Positions 12,801 through 26,907 of a stretch of DNA of 64,000 nt are shown in pieces. Each line of letters opens with the position of its first letter. Position 1 is the first letter of the stretch. Both the position numbers and the translations under genes were made by a program. The notes below the pieces were generated by a model, which saw nothing but the letters and a program-made list of their open reading frames with translations, ran no database searches and was not told the origin of the DNA. This DNA comes from Homalodisca vitripennis (Eukaryota > Arthropoda > Insecta > Hemiptera > Cicadellidae), in assembly GCF_021130785.1 (NCBI RefSeq), contig NC_060211.1:21561001-21625000 (forward strand). The letters are read 5' to 3'.

Positions 12801-14795
12801 ATACATATTTCCAATACCGTGTGACCCACCCGTGTGGGTCAAAAACACTGTGTGGCAGCCAACCTGTTTTATTTATTTATTTTTTTTTTTCAAAAAGCTT
12901 TTAAAATGTTTAAACAGGTTAAAGCACTATCCTAACCGCTTGAGGTTGCACCAACTTAAGCGTACTATACATGCAAATTTTGCGAATAACCTGACACACC
13001 TCAAAACACTTATTAGCGTAGTTACATATTGTTACTCACATGAGACATAGTTTTATACAGCCTGACGGAAGACAGCAAAGCGTGTAGCCTTACTTGTTGA
13101 GTAAATAAATAATTAACCGAATCTATTCTTATCGAGGCGAAGATTGCGGGAATCAATATGTCGGGTCAGCCCCCAACAACCTTCGCTCTCTACTTGTACT
13201 GGATCTAGATTATGATCGATAACACCTAGAACGTGTATTGAAAGAATACTTATCACCACAGTAACAGTCAATGAGGCCTTTATTACTAACACTTTATTAA
13301 TTCTTAAAAATAAACATGACTTATCGTAAATGTCTACATTAGTAAACAGTAATTGTACACATTCTTGTTACCTCTTTACATCGCCTTCGTCAGTAATTAA
13401 CTTCAAACAATTAATTAGTTATAAAATATAAATAGTAAAATTGAGATTTTGTAAATAAATATTACTATTTTACAAATATGGAATTCAATTTTCTAGTGGC
13501 TTTATATGAAAAAAATATTTTTACATTCCTAAACTTACGTAAATTACTTAATACTGTTGATATTTAAAAATTATTTGATATTTTTCGAAATGTAATCACT
13601 CTTAATATAATATTAATATTAAAATTAAAGTCTTCGTTATTAATTAATTAACTATTGCCATTAATTGAAATGTATCTACAAATTAACAAATAAGTAATTA
13701 ATGTTATATAAAAATAATTATAAACAATGTTTTATAATTTTAGTAAATTATATTATTTACCTACGATTTAATTAACTTTTAATACTTATTTCACACTTCA
13801 AAAGGAGTAGTAGTAAAATATTTGATATAAATAAATGTTTATTACTATTAAAATTTCAGTTTGTATGATGAATAGCTTGTGCTATGATTGTGTTCTAAAT
13901 ACACATATTATTGAACGTGTAATAAAAGAAAAATCAAATTGTTAATTTATATTATTATGAAAGATTGCCTAGGAGAATTCAGTTTTACCCACTTTCACAA
14001 GAAAAGTTACAATAACTTATTAACTCATTAAGTAAAATAGTGCTTGCATTGTGTTTTCTCGACAAAATTCTATATTCATAATATTCAATATTCTATAATA
14101 TTTTGTTCAATTTGACAACACCAGTCAAACAGATGAATTGTAAGAATGTCAATTAATCTTTGTTTGAAACGTGAGTCTATCATTTAGAGTTTTTCTTCAT
14201 AAATCGTATTAATCATAATGAACCTCTTCATATTCAAGAATGAGGATAGAAGCAGACCGTATGAACTCGCATAATCAGGTATTAATTTCAAAAAAGAGTT
14301 AACAGTGAAGATAACTCATTTTATCAGCTGATGTTTTAATTAATGTAAAACAATTAGCTATAATAAATGTATACGATTTTATACTTTACCGTTTTTTTAA
14401 TAGCTGTTAGCGTGATTAACGTTGCTATACTGGTTTCACATTTTTATTGAACGCTATAAGTGTTGCGGGGTATTATAACATGCATTTGGAAATTAATTGC
14501 TCAGGAGAATATGGTGTTTAGATTTAAACATACGTCATAACTCGTAGATATTTTTACCATTCAAATAAGGGAGCTCTAAACTTTATATTTCGCAAAATTG
14601 TTTATCTAAACAATATTATGACTGTAGGAAATAATATGCTACAATTCTTTTCCTCAGAACTTAGGAATATGCTAAACAATCGATCCGCTGAACGGAAACC
14701 TGGAGAAAGAAATATTGCGTTATTATTTGTTCCAGTGTGAATTAATTTGTGACTAGTCTAATGGTTTATTTACAAGAACTCTCTATAAACCCTCA
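12801..14795. other. intergenic, AT-rich, no gene seen
   Basis: A short perfect hairpin (TGACCCAC, then GTGGGTCA) sits at about 12820-12842. From 13300 to 14400 the sequence is extremely AT-rich with no ORF of interest. Confidence 0.4.
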
Positions 14796-15311
14796 CAAAC
14801 TTCATTTTCTAGTCTTTATTTGCCTTCCAGGAAATTATCAAGATGGGATTACAGTGGCTTATTCGAGTCCAAAAGTAGATACGGCATAATGTTTTTGGGT
14901 TTTTGTAATGCCAATTTGTTCAATAGAGTCTCCTGTCTCCAAAAGAGAGCTCTGAGAATAGTTTTAGGATTGGACCAACGGAAAAATTATAGGCAGTTCT
15001 TCAGATCACGTGGTACTCTAACATTGGCAGGCCTTTTAATTTACCAATCCATGTTATACATTTTTCAAAACAGAAGTAATTTTGATATTTTGGATCACTT
15101 TTACAATACAAGACACAAGCAAAACCTTGTATTCAATAAATTCAGACTGTTCCTGTTCAAAAATTATAGAATTTTTAACTTTGGTCCAACATTATTTAAT
15201 TCTCTTCCTCTGTATATTAAAAATAAAAATATTTTAAGATCATTTGTAGTTCATTTAAAGAGCCACTTTGCCGGTAGAGCTTTATATAGTATACAAGAGG
15301 ACATCGGATAG
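14796..15311 (+). pseudogene. 5'-truncated LINE, C-terminal end of reverse transcriptase ORF
   Basis: An open frame of about 165 residues reads like the C-terminal tail of a Jockey/CR1-type reverse transcriptase. SGLFESKSRYGIMF corresponds to the usual FES-x-L-x-YGI-x-x-WG segment, then LQKRALRIVLGL, a LTLAGLLIYQSMLYIF block, NTRHKQNL, FGPTLFNSLPLYIK and a final FVVHLKSHF. The catalytic palm (YADD box) would lie upstream and is absent, so this is a dead-on-arrival 5' truncation. The frame ends at the stop at 15309-15311 and is followed by a LINE 3' UTR. Confidence 0.8.
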
Positions 15312-15563
15312 ATCCTGATGTGATGCAGCAGGTCCAATCGCATTCTTAGGTTGCTTATTAGTTAATATTATTATTTGTTGTTGCTTTTTCTGTTGTGTTA
15401 TACCATATACTCGCACATTATTGTGTTATTTTACGTTTTAGGTATTTTATTTAATAGTTTTAAGTTTATTACTATGTTAACTTATTATTAAATTATATGT
15501 ATTAACTTGTACAAAAAACCGAATGTTCAACAATGAGAATAAAGATTCAATTCAATTCAAAGG
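15312..15563 (+). mobile_element. LINE 3' UTR with (ATTCA)n tail
   Basis: Follows the LINE ORF directly and ends in AATAAAGATTCAATTCAATTCAAA. This gives a polyadenylation-like hexamer plus a short pentamer tail typical of non-LTR elements that lack poly(A). It marks the 3' boundary of the insertion. Confidence 0.7.
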
Positions 15564-16532
<969 letters not shown>

Positions 16533-16534
16533 CC

Positions 16535-19192
16535 TGCAGGGGAGATGACCGGCTGTTAGTCACCTAGAGCATTCTTCAATCAAATCCAGACTTTTTCTAT
16601 TTGTAATTTTATTTTAAAAATGATTAATATAATATATACGAGATAAACATCATAACAAGTAAAATTATGCAAAAAAAATATAATACACTGAAATTGTCAC
16701 AGAATATTGCACAGAAAACAGCACGTGCTGGTGACGGGCTGGCTCCAACACTGCGCTCGTGAGTGTGGGAGTGCGTGCGTCCGAGGAAACAACCTCGCTC
16801 TTCATCCGAAATCCCGAATATGCTAATACTGCAGTTCGGCTTTTACTGCAGTTAAGTTGGCAACTACTGTATTTTATGATACGTGTCAACTCTATACCTT
16901 ATCTACAGTGATATAAATGCAATTTTCTTCGATGCAGTGGTTCACATAGACATAAGATAGTGGTTGGAAAAGAAATAGGGTAGGCATTTCTCTGCAAAAA
17001 TCAGTGTCATCATTATTATTTCATGATACCGTTACAGTTGTTTGTACATGTAATATGTTTATGTACACCCCACATGATTCTTTGGGACTATGCCGTTGGG
17101 AAACTAAGATATCTCAACCAATGTTTATAAAAATCCAAGTAATCCACAGCCAAATAAAATTCTTGGAAATTGTGTTTAAGATACAACCACGACATTTTTG
17201 TGAAACATGTTTGAAGTTTTACAGAATTCTTTCACTTTGTTCTTTGTAAAAATTCATCACTATCATATGATATCTTAATTTTTTGGGATATGACTAAAAT
17301 TAAACTGTTTTGAAACAATTGTAAGTATTTTATTCATGGTTTGAAGTTGTATAAGGAAATGTAATTCTATCCAGCCCGAGGCAATACATTGCTCTTCGCA
17401 ACGTGCTGAAAGTTGAAGATTCTTTAAAAGTACTTAGAGCGCTCTTAAAATGCCTCTTACATAGCAAACGTATTATTCACTTAGTGTATATTGAATGTGT
17501 GACTAATTATAACAGTAAACATATTTAATGTAGTATTAAAATGCTTACAATAAATACTTCAAAGTTTACATGGACTTGATCTTCTAGTAGTAAACTTTGT
17601 GAAATAAAAATAAGTGAATAGATTAGGTTCCTTTTAAGTTGACCAGATTTCTTACAGTATGTAATGTACTGACAAAATAAGATATATTTTACAGAATAAA
17701 CTTATGGCCTTAAACTGATTTTGGAGTGAGACAACGTCAACACGTAATTTGCAGAATTTTTATGAGAGAAACCTCTTCCAATGCTAAGAAGAAAGGGTTG
17801 CCTGTCAAAGCTGATTATCATTGCTTTTACAATCAGTCAAATAACGATAAAATGTTAGTTTTCTTGAGAAGAGAGAAAGGTTGCAACATTTCCTAAAATC
17901 TATGCACCGGCGTATTATGTACATGCATTAATACATAATATGCATTATATTAAAATCAAAATTATCAGTACGAATACAGTTTGAATACGCTACATAAAGA
18001 CAGTGTATTGTAACAGGTTTTGCTAACGTTAAAATTTAAAGTCTAAATCTCATTTTCGAAATGTCCAGAATGCGAAAATGAAGACAATACAAAAAAGATA
18101 TTTTTATATCACCCGGTAGAAAAAATAGGAATTTTGTCAGCATCATAAGTGATATGATTCAATGACGGTCATTAAAATCCCATGGTTGGAAATGCACCAT
18201 CATAAAACTCATTCTTGTCCATGTAGAAATGAAGTGTTGTGCTAAATTTAAAGATGAAATGTTTCTTGAGTTATCTAGCGGACATGGAACCTACACATGT
18301 CACATGTTAAGATGTCATAAGATTCTCCTTAGTTTGTTTAACAAATTATTTACTCCGCGATTTTCTTGTTGTCATCTTGAGTACCCATGAGGCAAATGTA
18401 AAAAAGGTTTATTACCGATCAGCCAAATCCCATGGGATGACATGTTCCACCACCATTCTTAATGCTGCCTTTATAGAAATTAGGCTTCATGCAAACATAT
18501 AATACCATACGTAAATTCTTTCTCGAGTTATCGTGCTGAAAGAATCAACTTTTACCAGTCTCCTCAGGTCATAGGTGTTAACGCTCGGCCAAGTCTAGTT
18601 ACATAAATAACATCTGAAAAGTAAAATATTCCACAATAAATGTTTGTTTATCAAAAATAAATACAAAGACACAGGTCTTTTTGGTAATAAAAAGTACCAT
18701 ATGGCTGTAATCCCTTCCAATACATACAAAAATATTTTGGAAGAGGGTTAAACAATACAAATATTATAATCGGATTAAACTATTTAATGATATATTTAAG
18801 AATATTGCCTTAGTGGTATACATGGATTTCATATTATTTCTTCAGTCTTTTCAGAAATAATTTATAAGGTAGTAGAAATATTATTTAATGGACACATTTG
18901 GGACTAATATTTTTGCATCACTTCTTAAATGTTAATAGCCAAGTAGAGTTGAAATGTCATGAATAAACTGTTTACTAGCCATATGGAGCTACGTTTTCTT
19001 TCTTGTCGATTAGTGTTCTGACCTTTACATCGGAATTTTGTGTACAGTATAAAACGTTCTATCTTCAGTCTAATATACTTCAACAATGTCCTGAGTGAAT
19101 AAAACCGACACCGTAGTGCGACCACACATATTTGACCTGCTAATAAAGTTCTTAAGCCATTAGAGACCCTAAAATTACAATTTCTGTTCCAG
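16535..19192. other. upstream of the first recognised MINDY4 exon, no exon identified
   Basis: A GC-richer patch at about 16715-16830 (CACGTGCTGG, GCGCTCGTGAG) could be promoter or repeat sequence. The rest is AT-rich. The missing N-terminal MINDY4 exon should end one base into a codon; I found no convincing candidate here. Confidence 0.35.
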
Positions 19193-20214
19193 GCAGATTC
19201 AGAAATGCAGACAGAGACGAAAATGGTGACTACAAAGACCCAAGAGAAGAGTACAATGAAACCTTACAAGTGGCTATGGAATACAACCGGACTCACCCGA
19301 AAAAATATCCTCCTATATTATCAAAAAATGCCCTCAAGGACAAGGAGAATGTACTTTTGGACTCTATAAAAGCATTTAGATCTCATACAGCGTACGATAA
19401 TAGAACTAGACTGGGACCAGATAAAGAAAATACGTTCCAAAACTTGAAACGGTCGAGGAGTACAAGTGCAATGGAACAAGCCTCATCACTGCCTTCAAGT
19501 GCTTCTCATTCGACCCTTTCAGAACCAATTTCTGATTCGCCCCTTAAAACGAAGTCCAACTCCATTAGTTTGCCCCATAACCAAAGTGAAGTGGCAAAGA
19601 CACCAGAAGCAGAGGGTGGCACCAATCCTGACAATTTGCCAAACTTCTTAAGTAGCAGCCCAACCAGAAATGAAGAATGTAATAGTACCTTAGTAGAAAA
19701 TTTAGAAACAAGCAGATCTTTTGATACAAGTAGCCATGAAATAGAAGAGTCTAGTGATAGTAATGAATTGTTAGATCTCGATAGCAATGGAATTTGTGAT
19801 AATTTTATTACTGCAACTAGTGAAATATTAGGCAAAAATTTCGACCAATCAAGTACAAATTCACAGAGTAGTAAAACAGTGATGATTAATAATTTAGATA
19901 GTGTCACTAGTAGATCTAATAAAGACAAAGAAAGCAAAAGCTCTCTTACTGAGGACCAGGAAAAGCTATTGTTGTCATTAAAGCAGAGAATAAAAACAAA
20001 CCCAATTGATAAAGACGAGGGATTAGAAGACTGTGATGATGGAAGTCAGGGCCTTGAGGAGGTTGAATTTATTCCTTTAAGATTATCAAGTGCAGTTGCG
20101 TTGAAGAAGTTGATTTTGGGATCGGCCATCAGATCGTTTAATCTTCAGTGGATGGGTCAGAGTTTTGTGTGGAGTTCGAATCCGAAACTGCGCTATGGAT
20201 TTTCCCAAAATAAG
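19193..20214 (+). CDS. MINDY4: MINDY4 exon, linker and start of catalytic domain
   Basis: A 1022-nt exon; acceptor TTCTGTTCCAG, donor AAG|GTCAGT, entering after the first base of a codon and leaving in phase 0. The first roughly 270 codons form a Ser/Asn/Glu-rich, low-complexity, probably disordered linker (opening [17 protein letters not shown]), as in the family. The last 60 codons begin the catalytic domain with a hydrophobic [20 protein letters not shown] segment, then WMGQSFVW and YGFSQNK. The Gln of that block is the expected oxyanion-hole residue. Confidence 0.9.
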
Positions 20215-23200
20215 GTCAGTATATAAATTACACGGAAGCAATTCAGTTTTCTAGATCTAAATAAATAAGGTACCAAGTCATATTCATTCATATTTATTTT
20301 CTTTTTTATGTGTAATCAACTACCCAGCATGATACTAAAGAATAAAGTATCATACCTTCTTACAAGAAAAAACATTTGTATATACAAGAAAGCCTTAAAC
20401 TTCACCAAATTTATATATTCAGAATAGTAAATAAAAACAAAATTCATTGCATGGCGTATTATTAATACTCGTATTCTAATGAGTATGTAAGTTATGTATG
20501 TGTAACACTTAATGAGTATTTATTACATATATTTATTTACAATAGTAATTATTTGTGTGACGCTTTATGTCAAATTAGACCAAAGAAGAGTTTTGTAGCA
20601 AGGGATACATTTGTATTTCTACCATTAAATAGAGAAAAAGTAGTATTATGTTTGAAATTGTCGGATCATTTACAACAGTTTTGATTCATATTGAGGTTTT
20701 TATTTCTTACGGGGTTTAAACACGATGACCTTAAAAAATGTCAGTGTTCAATTATACAACAAAAATAAAAGTTTACACACATAATTCATGTAATAATTGC
20801 AAGGTCATTAGCCAATCTCATTGATTAAAAATGTTTTAATGGCCACACATTTAGCTTACATTAAAGCTAAATGTTTGGATATTAAAAAGTATACAATTAT
20901 TTTTATACATTGTTAATTCAATAAAAATTTTTGAAACGATATGGCTAAAATAAGCTAAATGTTTTTAACACTTGGGATATTTACAAATTTGTCGAAACAC
21001 ATATTTCAATACCTTATAAGGTTTGGAGATGGCTTCTTCTCGTCCATTACTGTCCATTTCCACTTATTATTTATACTTGACTCCATTAAATATGTTTGAA
21101 TGATTAGTAAATTTTGCTGGTGTTGCCCTAAGAGAATTGACTACTTTATTTTTTATCAAAATTGTACATAGTAAAAAGAAATTTTTCATGTTTCGCTTCA
21201 TGGGTTAAACTGAAACAATTCATAAAAATATATAAGCTCTATTAAAAACTGATTAAGCCGGCTGTGAAATAAACAATGTCAAGTCCTTTTATTTGTAAAA
21301 CGTATATATGTCACAGGGAGGAGCCTGTGGTGTCTTAGCGTCAGTCCAAGGGTTCGTCTTGAAATCTTTACTCTTTCACCCAAATCTAGCGACGAGTGAG
21401 TTGAATCCCTTTCGTCCCACGAGACAAGAAGTGCGGCGAGCTTTAGTACAGGCTCTAACAGAGATCCTCTGGAGAGCAGGAGACTGCAGGCAGGCGGCCA
21501 TTGTCAGGTTTGATTGTTTGATCTTTGTAAACTTTGCACGTGTATTATTTACTTTGTGATCTCCAAGAGTACTAGTGTGTAATTGTCTCTAAGATTATTC
21601 ACTTATGTGAAATACCTCTTATGAGGTGGTGCGAATTGATTTTTCTTGTACCATAGTCATAATTTTAGTTACGTCGGTATTTCTACAATTTTAGTAATTT
21701 CTCTTACGACACAAATATATTGTAACATATTTTTATGTCTCCTACACAATTCATAAGCATTCCATATCTATGAGTTTGCAGCAATTTTGTAGTCGGACCT
21801 AAAAATAAATGGTTGAAGATAAGAATGTTATTCCAACAGCAGTGGCGTAGCGAAGGGGGGGGGTCCAGGGGGTCCGGACCCCCCCCGAAATTTTAAGACA
21901 TATTAAAAAATAAAGCATGGAGCAGGAGAAAAAAAGGAGAGTTGTCATTACTCGTCTACAAACATTAAATTGATTGATTTAATTGATTAAAGTGACCGTT
22001 GTTAAAAATATAATTGTCCTTTCGTTTAAATCATAAAGTATCAAACGATACTTTTGGGCTCGGCCTTTCGGATAGTGTAGTGTAATCACGGTATTTCTAT
22101 AGGGCGCGGTCACGTGACGTCGCAAAGTAACCTGAACCGTAACACGGCGAACAGTTTAAGTTAGCGACCACTTCGTTCAAATTCGTCTTGAGGACGTAAA
22201 ATGACTGCTTAGAATTAAGTTACGACGTTGATTTTAGGTGTCATTAAACTTTAGACGTGTATATAATTATCGAAATAAATATAAAAACCACTTTCGGTCG
22301 GAAAATACACTTGAAAAACTTTACTGGTTAGAACTTCAACTAATTTGGACTTCAGTGATTGAGGTAAATGTGGTGTTTTCGACTGAGTTAGGACGACGAT
22401 TTTTGTTATCATTAAACTTTACACTGTATCTACATAATTATCGAGAAAAAATTCACTTCCGGTCGGTAAATACCGAAGAAAAGCTCTCTACAGATTCAAG
22501 TTTTGACGATTTGGGAATTCACTGGTTGAGTGGTTGAGGTAAAAGTGGTACTTATAATTATTATGAGGACGTTTATTTTAGGTAATAATTCAACGTCGAC
22601 TAGTACATATATAATTATCGAGAAACAAAACAATAAAATCACTTCCGGTCGGATAATACACAGGAAAATACTCTACTGATAAGAAGTTCCGACTACTTTG
22701 GATTTCACTGACTGAGGTATTATTTCATTTTCCTTAGTATATTCCGATGGGAAGTGATTTTTTTTCTCGATAATTATATATTTATTAGTTGGCGTTGAAT
22801 TCATACCAAAAATTAATGTCCTAACATAATTATAAGTACCACTTTACCTCAACCACTCAACCAGTGAAATCCAAAATCGTCAAAACCTGAATCTGTAGAG
22901 AGTTTTTCTTCGGTATTTACCGACCGAAAGTGATTTTTTTTTCTCGGTAATTGTATAGGTAGTCGAGTACAGTTTAATGATAACAAAAATCGTCGTCCTA
23001 ACTCAATCAAAAATACCACGTTTACCTCAATAACTGAAGTCTGCAATAGTTGAAGTTCTAATCATTAGAGTTTTTCAGGTGTATTTTATTTCCGACCGAA
23101 AGTGATTTTTTTCCCGATAATTATATACTCGTCCACAGTGTAATGATACAAAAAATCGTCATTATAACTCATTCATAAATACCTAAATCAGTGAAATCCA

Positions 23201-23923
23201 AAGTAGCCGAACTTCTAATCAGTAAAGTTTTTCCGGTGCATTTTCCGACCGTTAGTTTGATCTGTACCCGAGCAACGCTCGAAAATTGCCCTCCTTTTCT
23301 AAAGGGTTTTCGGCCGTCAGTGGCCCAATGTCCCCGAAGGGGTATTTCATTTTCTCCACAGAAAATAGTTGTGTCAATTATACGCTTGAGTGAACCTCTG
23401 TTTTGTTCTTTTTCTTTCTTATCCAGTGAATCCAACATCACTTTGGTGCCAGAATTGAACTTCGTAAAGTTTCTGTAGCTGTACAAGAAGATTTTTGTGG
23501 TACTAGAGTTGCTGTGAGAGTTGAATTTGCCTATTACACCTTTCCACTTTCTATAAGGCGTAGTTACTAAAGCTCCATATTTTTGGTATTTACCTTTTAC
23601 CAGTGAACTCATTGGCAAATAACACACAAAACGTCCCCCGGATCCCCCGGTTTCGGACCCAAATTTTCGGACCCCCCCCCCCCCGAACGAAATTTCTGGC
23701 TACGCTACTGTCCAACAGTTATGACATTTATAATCCATATCTTATACAAATATACCATATGTTATATGCAGTTATGACGTCAAAGAGTGATATTTCTTTC
23801 AATGATTTATGACTTAAGGAAAATTATTTTTGAGTGCAATGTAATAATATGAGGAAATCACATGCTTTTATTAACATGAAAAATATATATTGTAAATAAA
23901 AAATTGTTTCCTTTGTAATAATT

Positions 23924-23983
<60 letters not shown>

Positions 23984-26853
23984 AAAAAAGTGTATTCTTA
24001 TCTTGAGCAGTTTTCCTTTAGACCAAAAAAATGGTACCCTCAAATATGACTTTAAATGCATTAAAGTACTTAGATATTTTCTTCTCATCAGGAAAGGTAT
24101 TATAAAGGACTGTGAGTAAAGACTTGTCAAATCCCTAACACTTTTCCCAAATAGGTACTGGTTGCGCCACCTAAGTCAAAATTAATGACTGTCAATACTG
24201 ATCAAATAAATCTAGGCGTTATTATTAGTGTATTTTTATTCGTTCCATCTAATCTAATTTCTCCATGAAAGAATCCGTAAAATCCCATACAGAATCATAT
24301 TTTTATAACAGGACTACTTGACTCAAAGTTTCTTTTAAAATAGTGATAAAGGAATAATTTATAAATACTATGTACTGACACGTGACACTATATTCGAAGC
24401 AAACTTTTATTTATATTTTTAACCCCAACATTTGTCTGTCCGGGTCTCTAATTTATTTCAAAATGAAGTAGGTTTAACTGAACGTCCACGTTATGTATCA
24501 TGTTAAAATGTGAATGATCGGATAAAGCACCTTCTGGACGCTACATCCCAACCTAACACTGAAGGAAAAACCCTTTTTGACAGATTTTCGATTTGAGTGC
24601 TTAGTCGAATACAATGCTTTCTCTATGCGGAATGGAAATAAATAAATCCTCTGCTCCTTTTTACCTTTTAAATAGTAGAAATAAAGCAACAAGGTTAATA
24701 AAATGTTCGTTAGACGACTTACAGTTTTGTAAATTTTTTATAGTTTTTGCTGTTTTTTCAGTTGAAGGGTAGATCCCAGTTCAAAAATCTTCGCAGACCC
24801 CACAAATAACGCATTAAGTAAAAGAAAAATCACACTCTCTAGTTAATATCGTTATATTATTTAAGTAAACCATGATAACGTGATTGATAATAGTTGATAA
24901 TATGAAAATGAAGTATTGTAGGCCAAATATATATATTTATTCTTTCCCAAAGTATTAAGTTAATCAAAACTAAACAAACTTGGGATGCATAAGGTTGAAC
25001 GTCTTCATGTTGTTTTGATGTATACTTTGAACCATCCTCTGTTCCCAAAGTTGGTGTTATTAGGCGAAAGGATATTGAATATATTCTAAGTACCTTTATA
25101 AAACAGTTTTATCTTTTCACAACACCATTATGTTCGTATTTAATGCTTTTATATTCTATAATTTGCGTACAACAAACTTTGAGAACTTATTAAAATAAAC
25201 AAAACATTATCAATATGTATCATACAGTTTAGTTTTATCAGTATCACTTCTTGAAGTGAACAGTTCAAATTTTAGAAATCACTATTAGGAGTAGGTATAT
25301 TTAACGTTTGACATGCCAAACTCTTTCGTCACCGAAGCAAATGCTAATGTACCGTAGCGCTTACGGCATGGCTTCCTCTTGGGAACGCTTTCTGCAGCAC
25401 TTCAAAAGAAAGCCTTTGACGCCTTAAGAGGACTTCTACTCTGACTTGCTCCATCGTAAAGGTCAATATCTATGCCATATTATATTTGACCTGCTTTCTT
25501 TATCTTCATAATCATCACCGTATGTCAATCATAGATCATTTTCCTCCATTTTTCAGTGAAGTCAGGTGAGATTTTACCGAAGGCTTTTATAATTATCGCC
25601 TGCTTTGCCATTGCTAAGGTGAAGAAGGTGTAGTTAGTGTTGTCATGATTAGAGTTCGGTCAAACGTGTAATCCTTGTATTTATCATGCCGGTAAAGAAC
25701 TGTGGTCAGGAAAACATCCATCTTCATATTCCCCGCTACAGCCCCATCTCTAATCTAATAACAATCAGCTTTCCTCTACGCTGCGGTTATCTTGTGATTG
25801 TGGCATTGTTCCCGCAGTGCGTTCGTCAGAATCTCGCACCCGTGCTGTGAAATACATAAGTATCCTCTGCTACTCGCTACAGGTCGCCAATGTTTTTCAT
25901 TAGACGGCTCAAAGATTTATTGATTCTTACCTCTTCGCGGGGTTCTTATATGCACAACCTTGGAAGGCAACAACAAGATAATGGAAAAGCTTAACTCACT
26001 GTGAAATACGTGTAACACCAATCTTTGCGGTTTTCATACTAGCCCCTGACTACTACGAGTCTCTAATGACTCGTAACTTGCGAAGGATTGGGTGCAATTG
26101 TCTGCCTTTTTGAATTTGTCATAACTTTTGCTGAATTAATAATATTATTTTCTTAGAAATAATCCAACAGTGGCTGAGATCAAGTATTACATTCTCATAA
26201 CCTGTAGAATACAGTTCTTTGCATTAAATATAGAACGCATTATTCACAATCAAAGCGATGTATTCATTATCGTAATGGTAAGGGTGCGGATCTCTAACGC
26301 AGAGGTCATGGGTTCGATTCTCGGATAGTACATACAAATTTGAAAATGGATGATTTTTCCCGCAAAAAAATTTAGTATAATAAATTAAAATGCCACTGAT
26401 ATAATATGTAATCATCTTAAAAAGTATGATAAGAAGATACCAGTTAAAAATAATTCGATTTCAGTAGATCTTTGCGGCTGATTAGGAAAATGTCAGTAAG
26501 AATGTTGAATGTATTAATTTATTTGTATGTATTATTGCAGGAGTGATCAAGAAAGTCATTTGGAAGAGTGCTTGGTATATCGACCAGATGGACTTACAGA
26601 AGTTTTATCCTGGAGAAAATTCCTGAGAGAAAAGGATCTACATGAGGCTGTAGAAAAACACTTGGATGAGTTTATTTCCCCACACGGAAAAGGATGCCTG
26701 CGCTTTGTTATCTCAGTAATACTGTCTCGAGGAATCCAGAGGTAATATAAAAAATTATGTTGTACATAAAGTTCTTTACTTCACTGGTTAAAATAAGCTT
26801 TAATCATATAAAAATAATATAATATGCATATATAACATATATTTATTATATAT

Positions 26854-26907
<54 letters not shown>

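Noticed and set aside
22238..23046. Related ORFs on opposite strands inside the hAT foldback
   Set aside because: Explained by the inverted internal repeats; no domain recognised.
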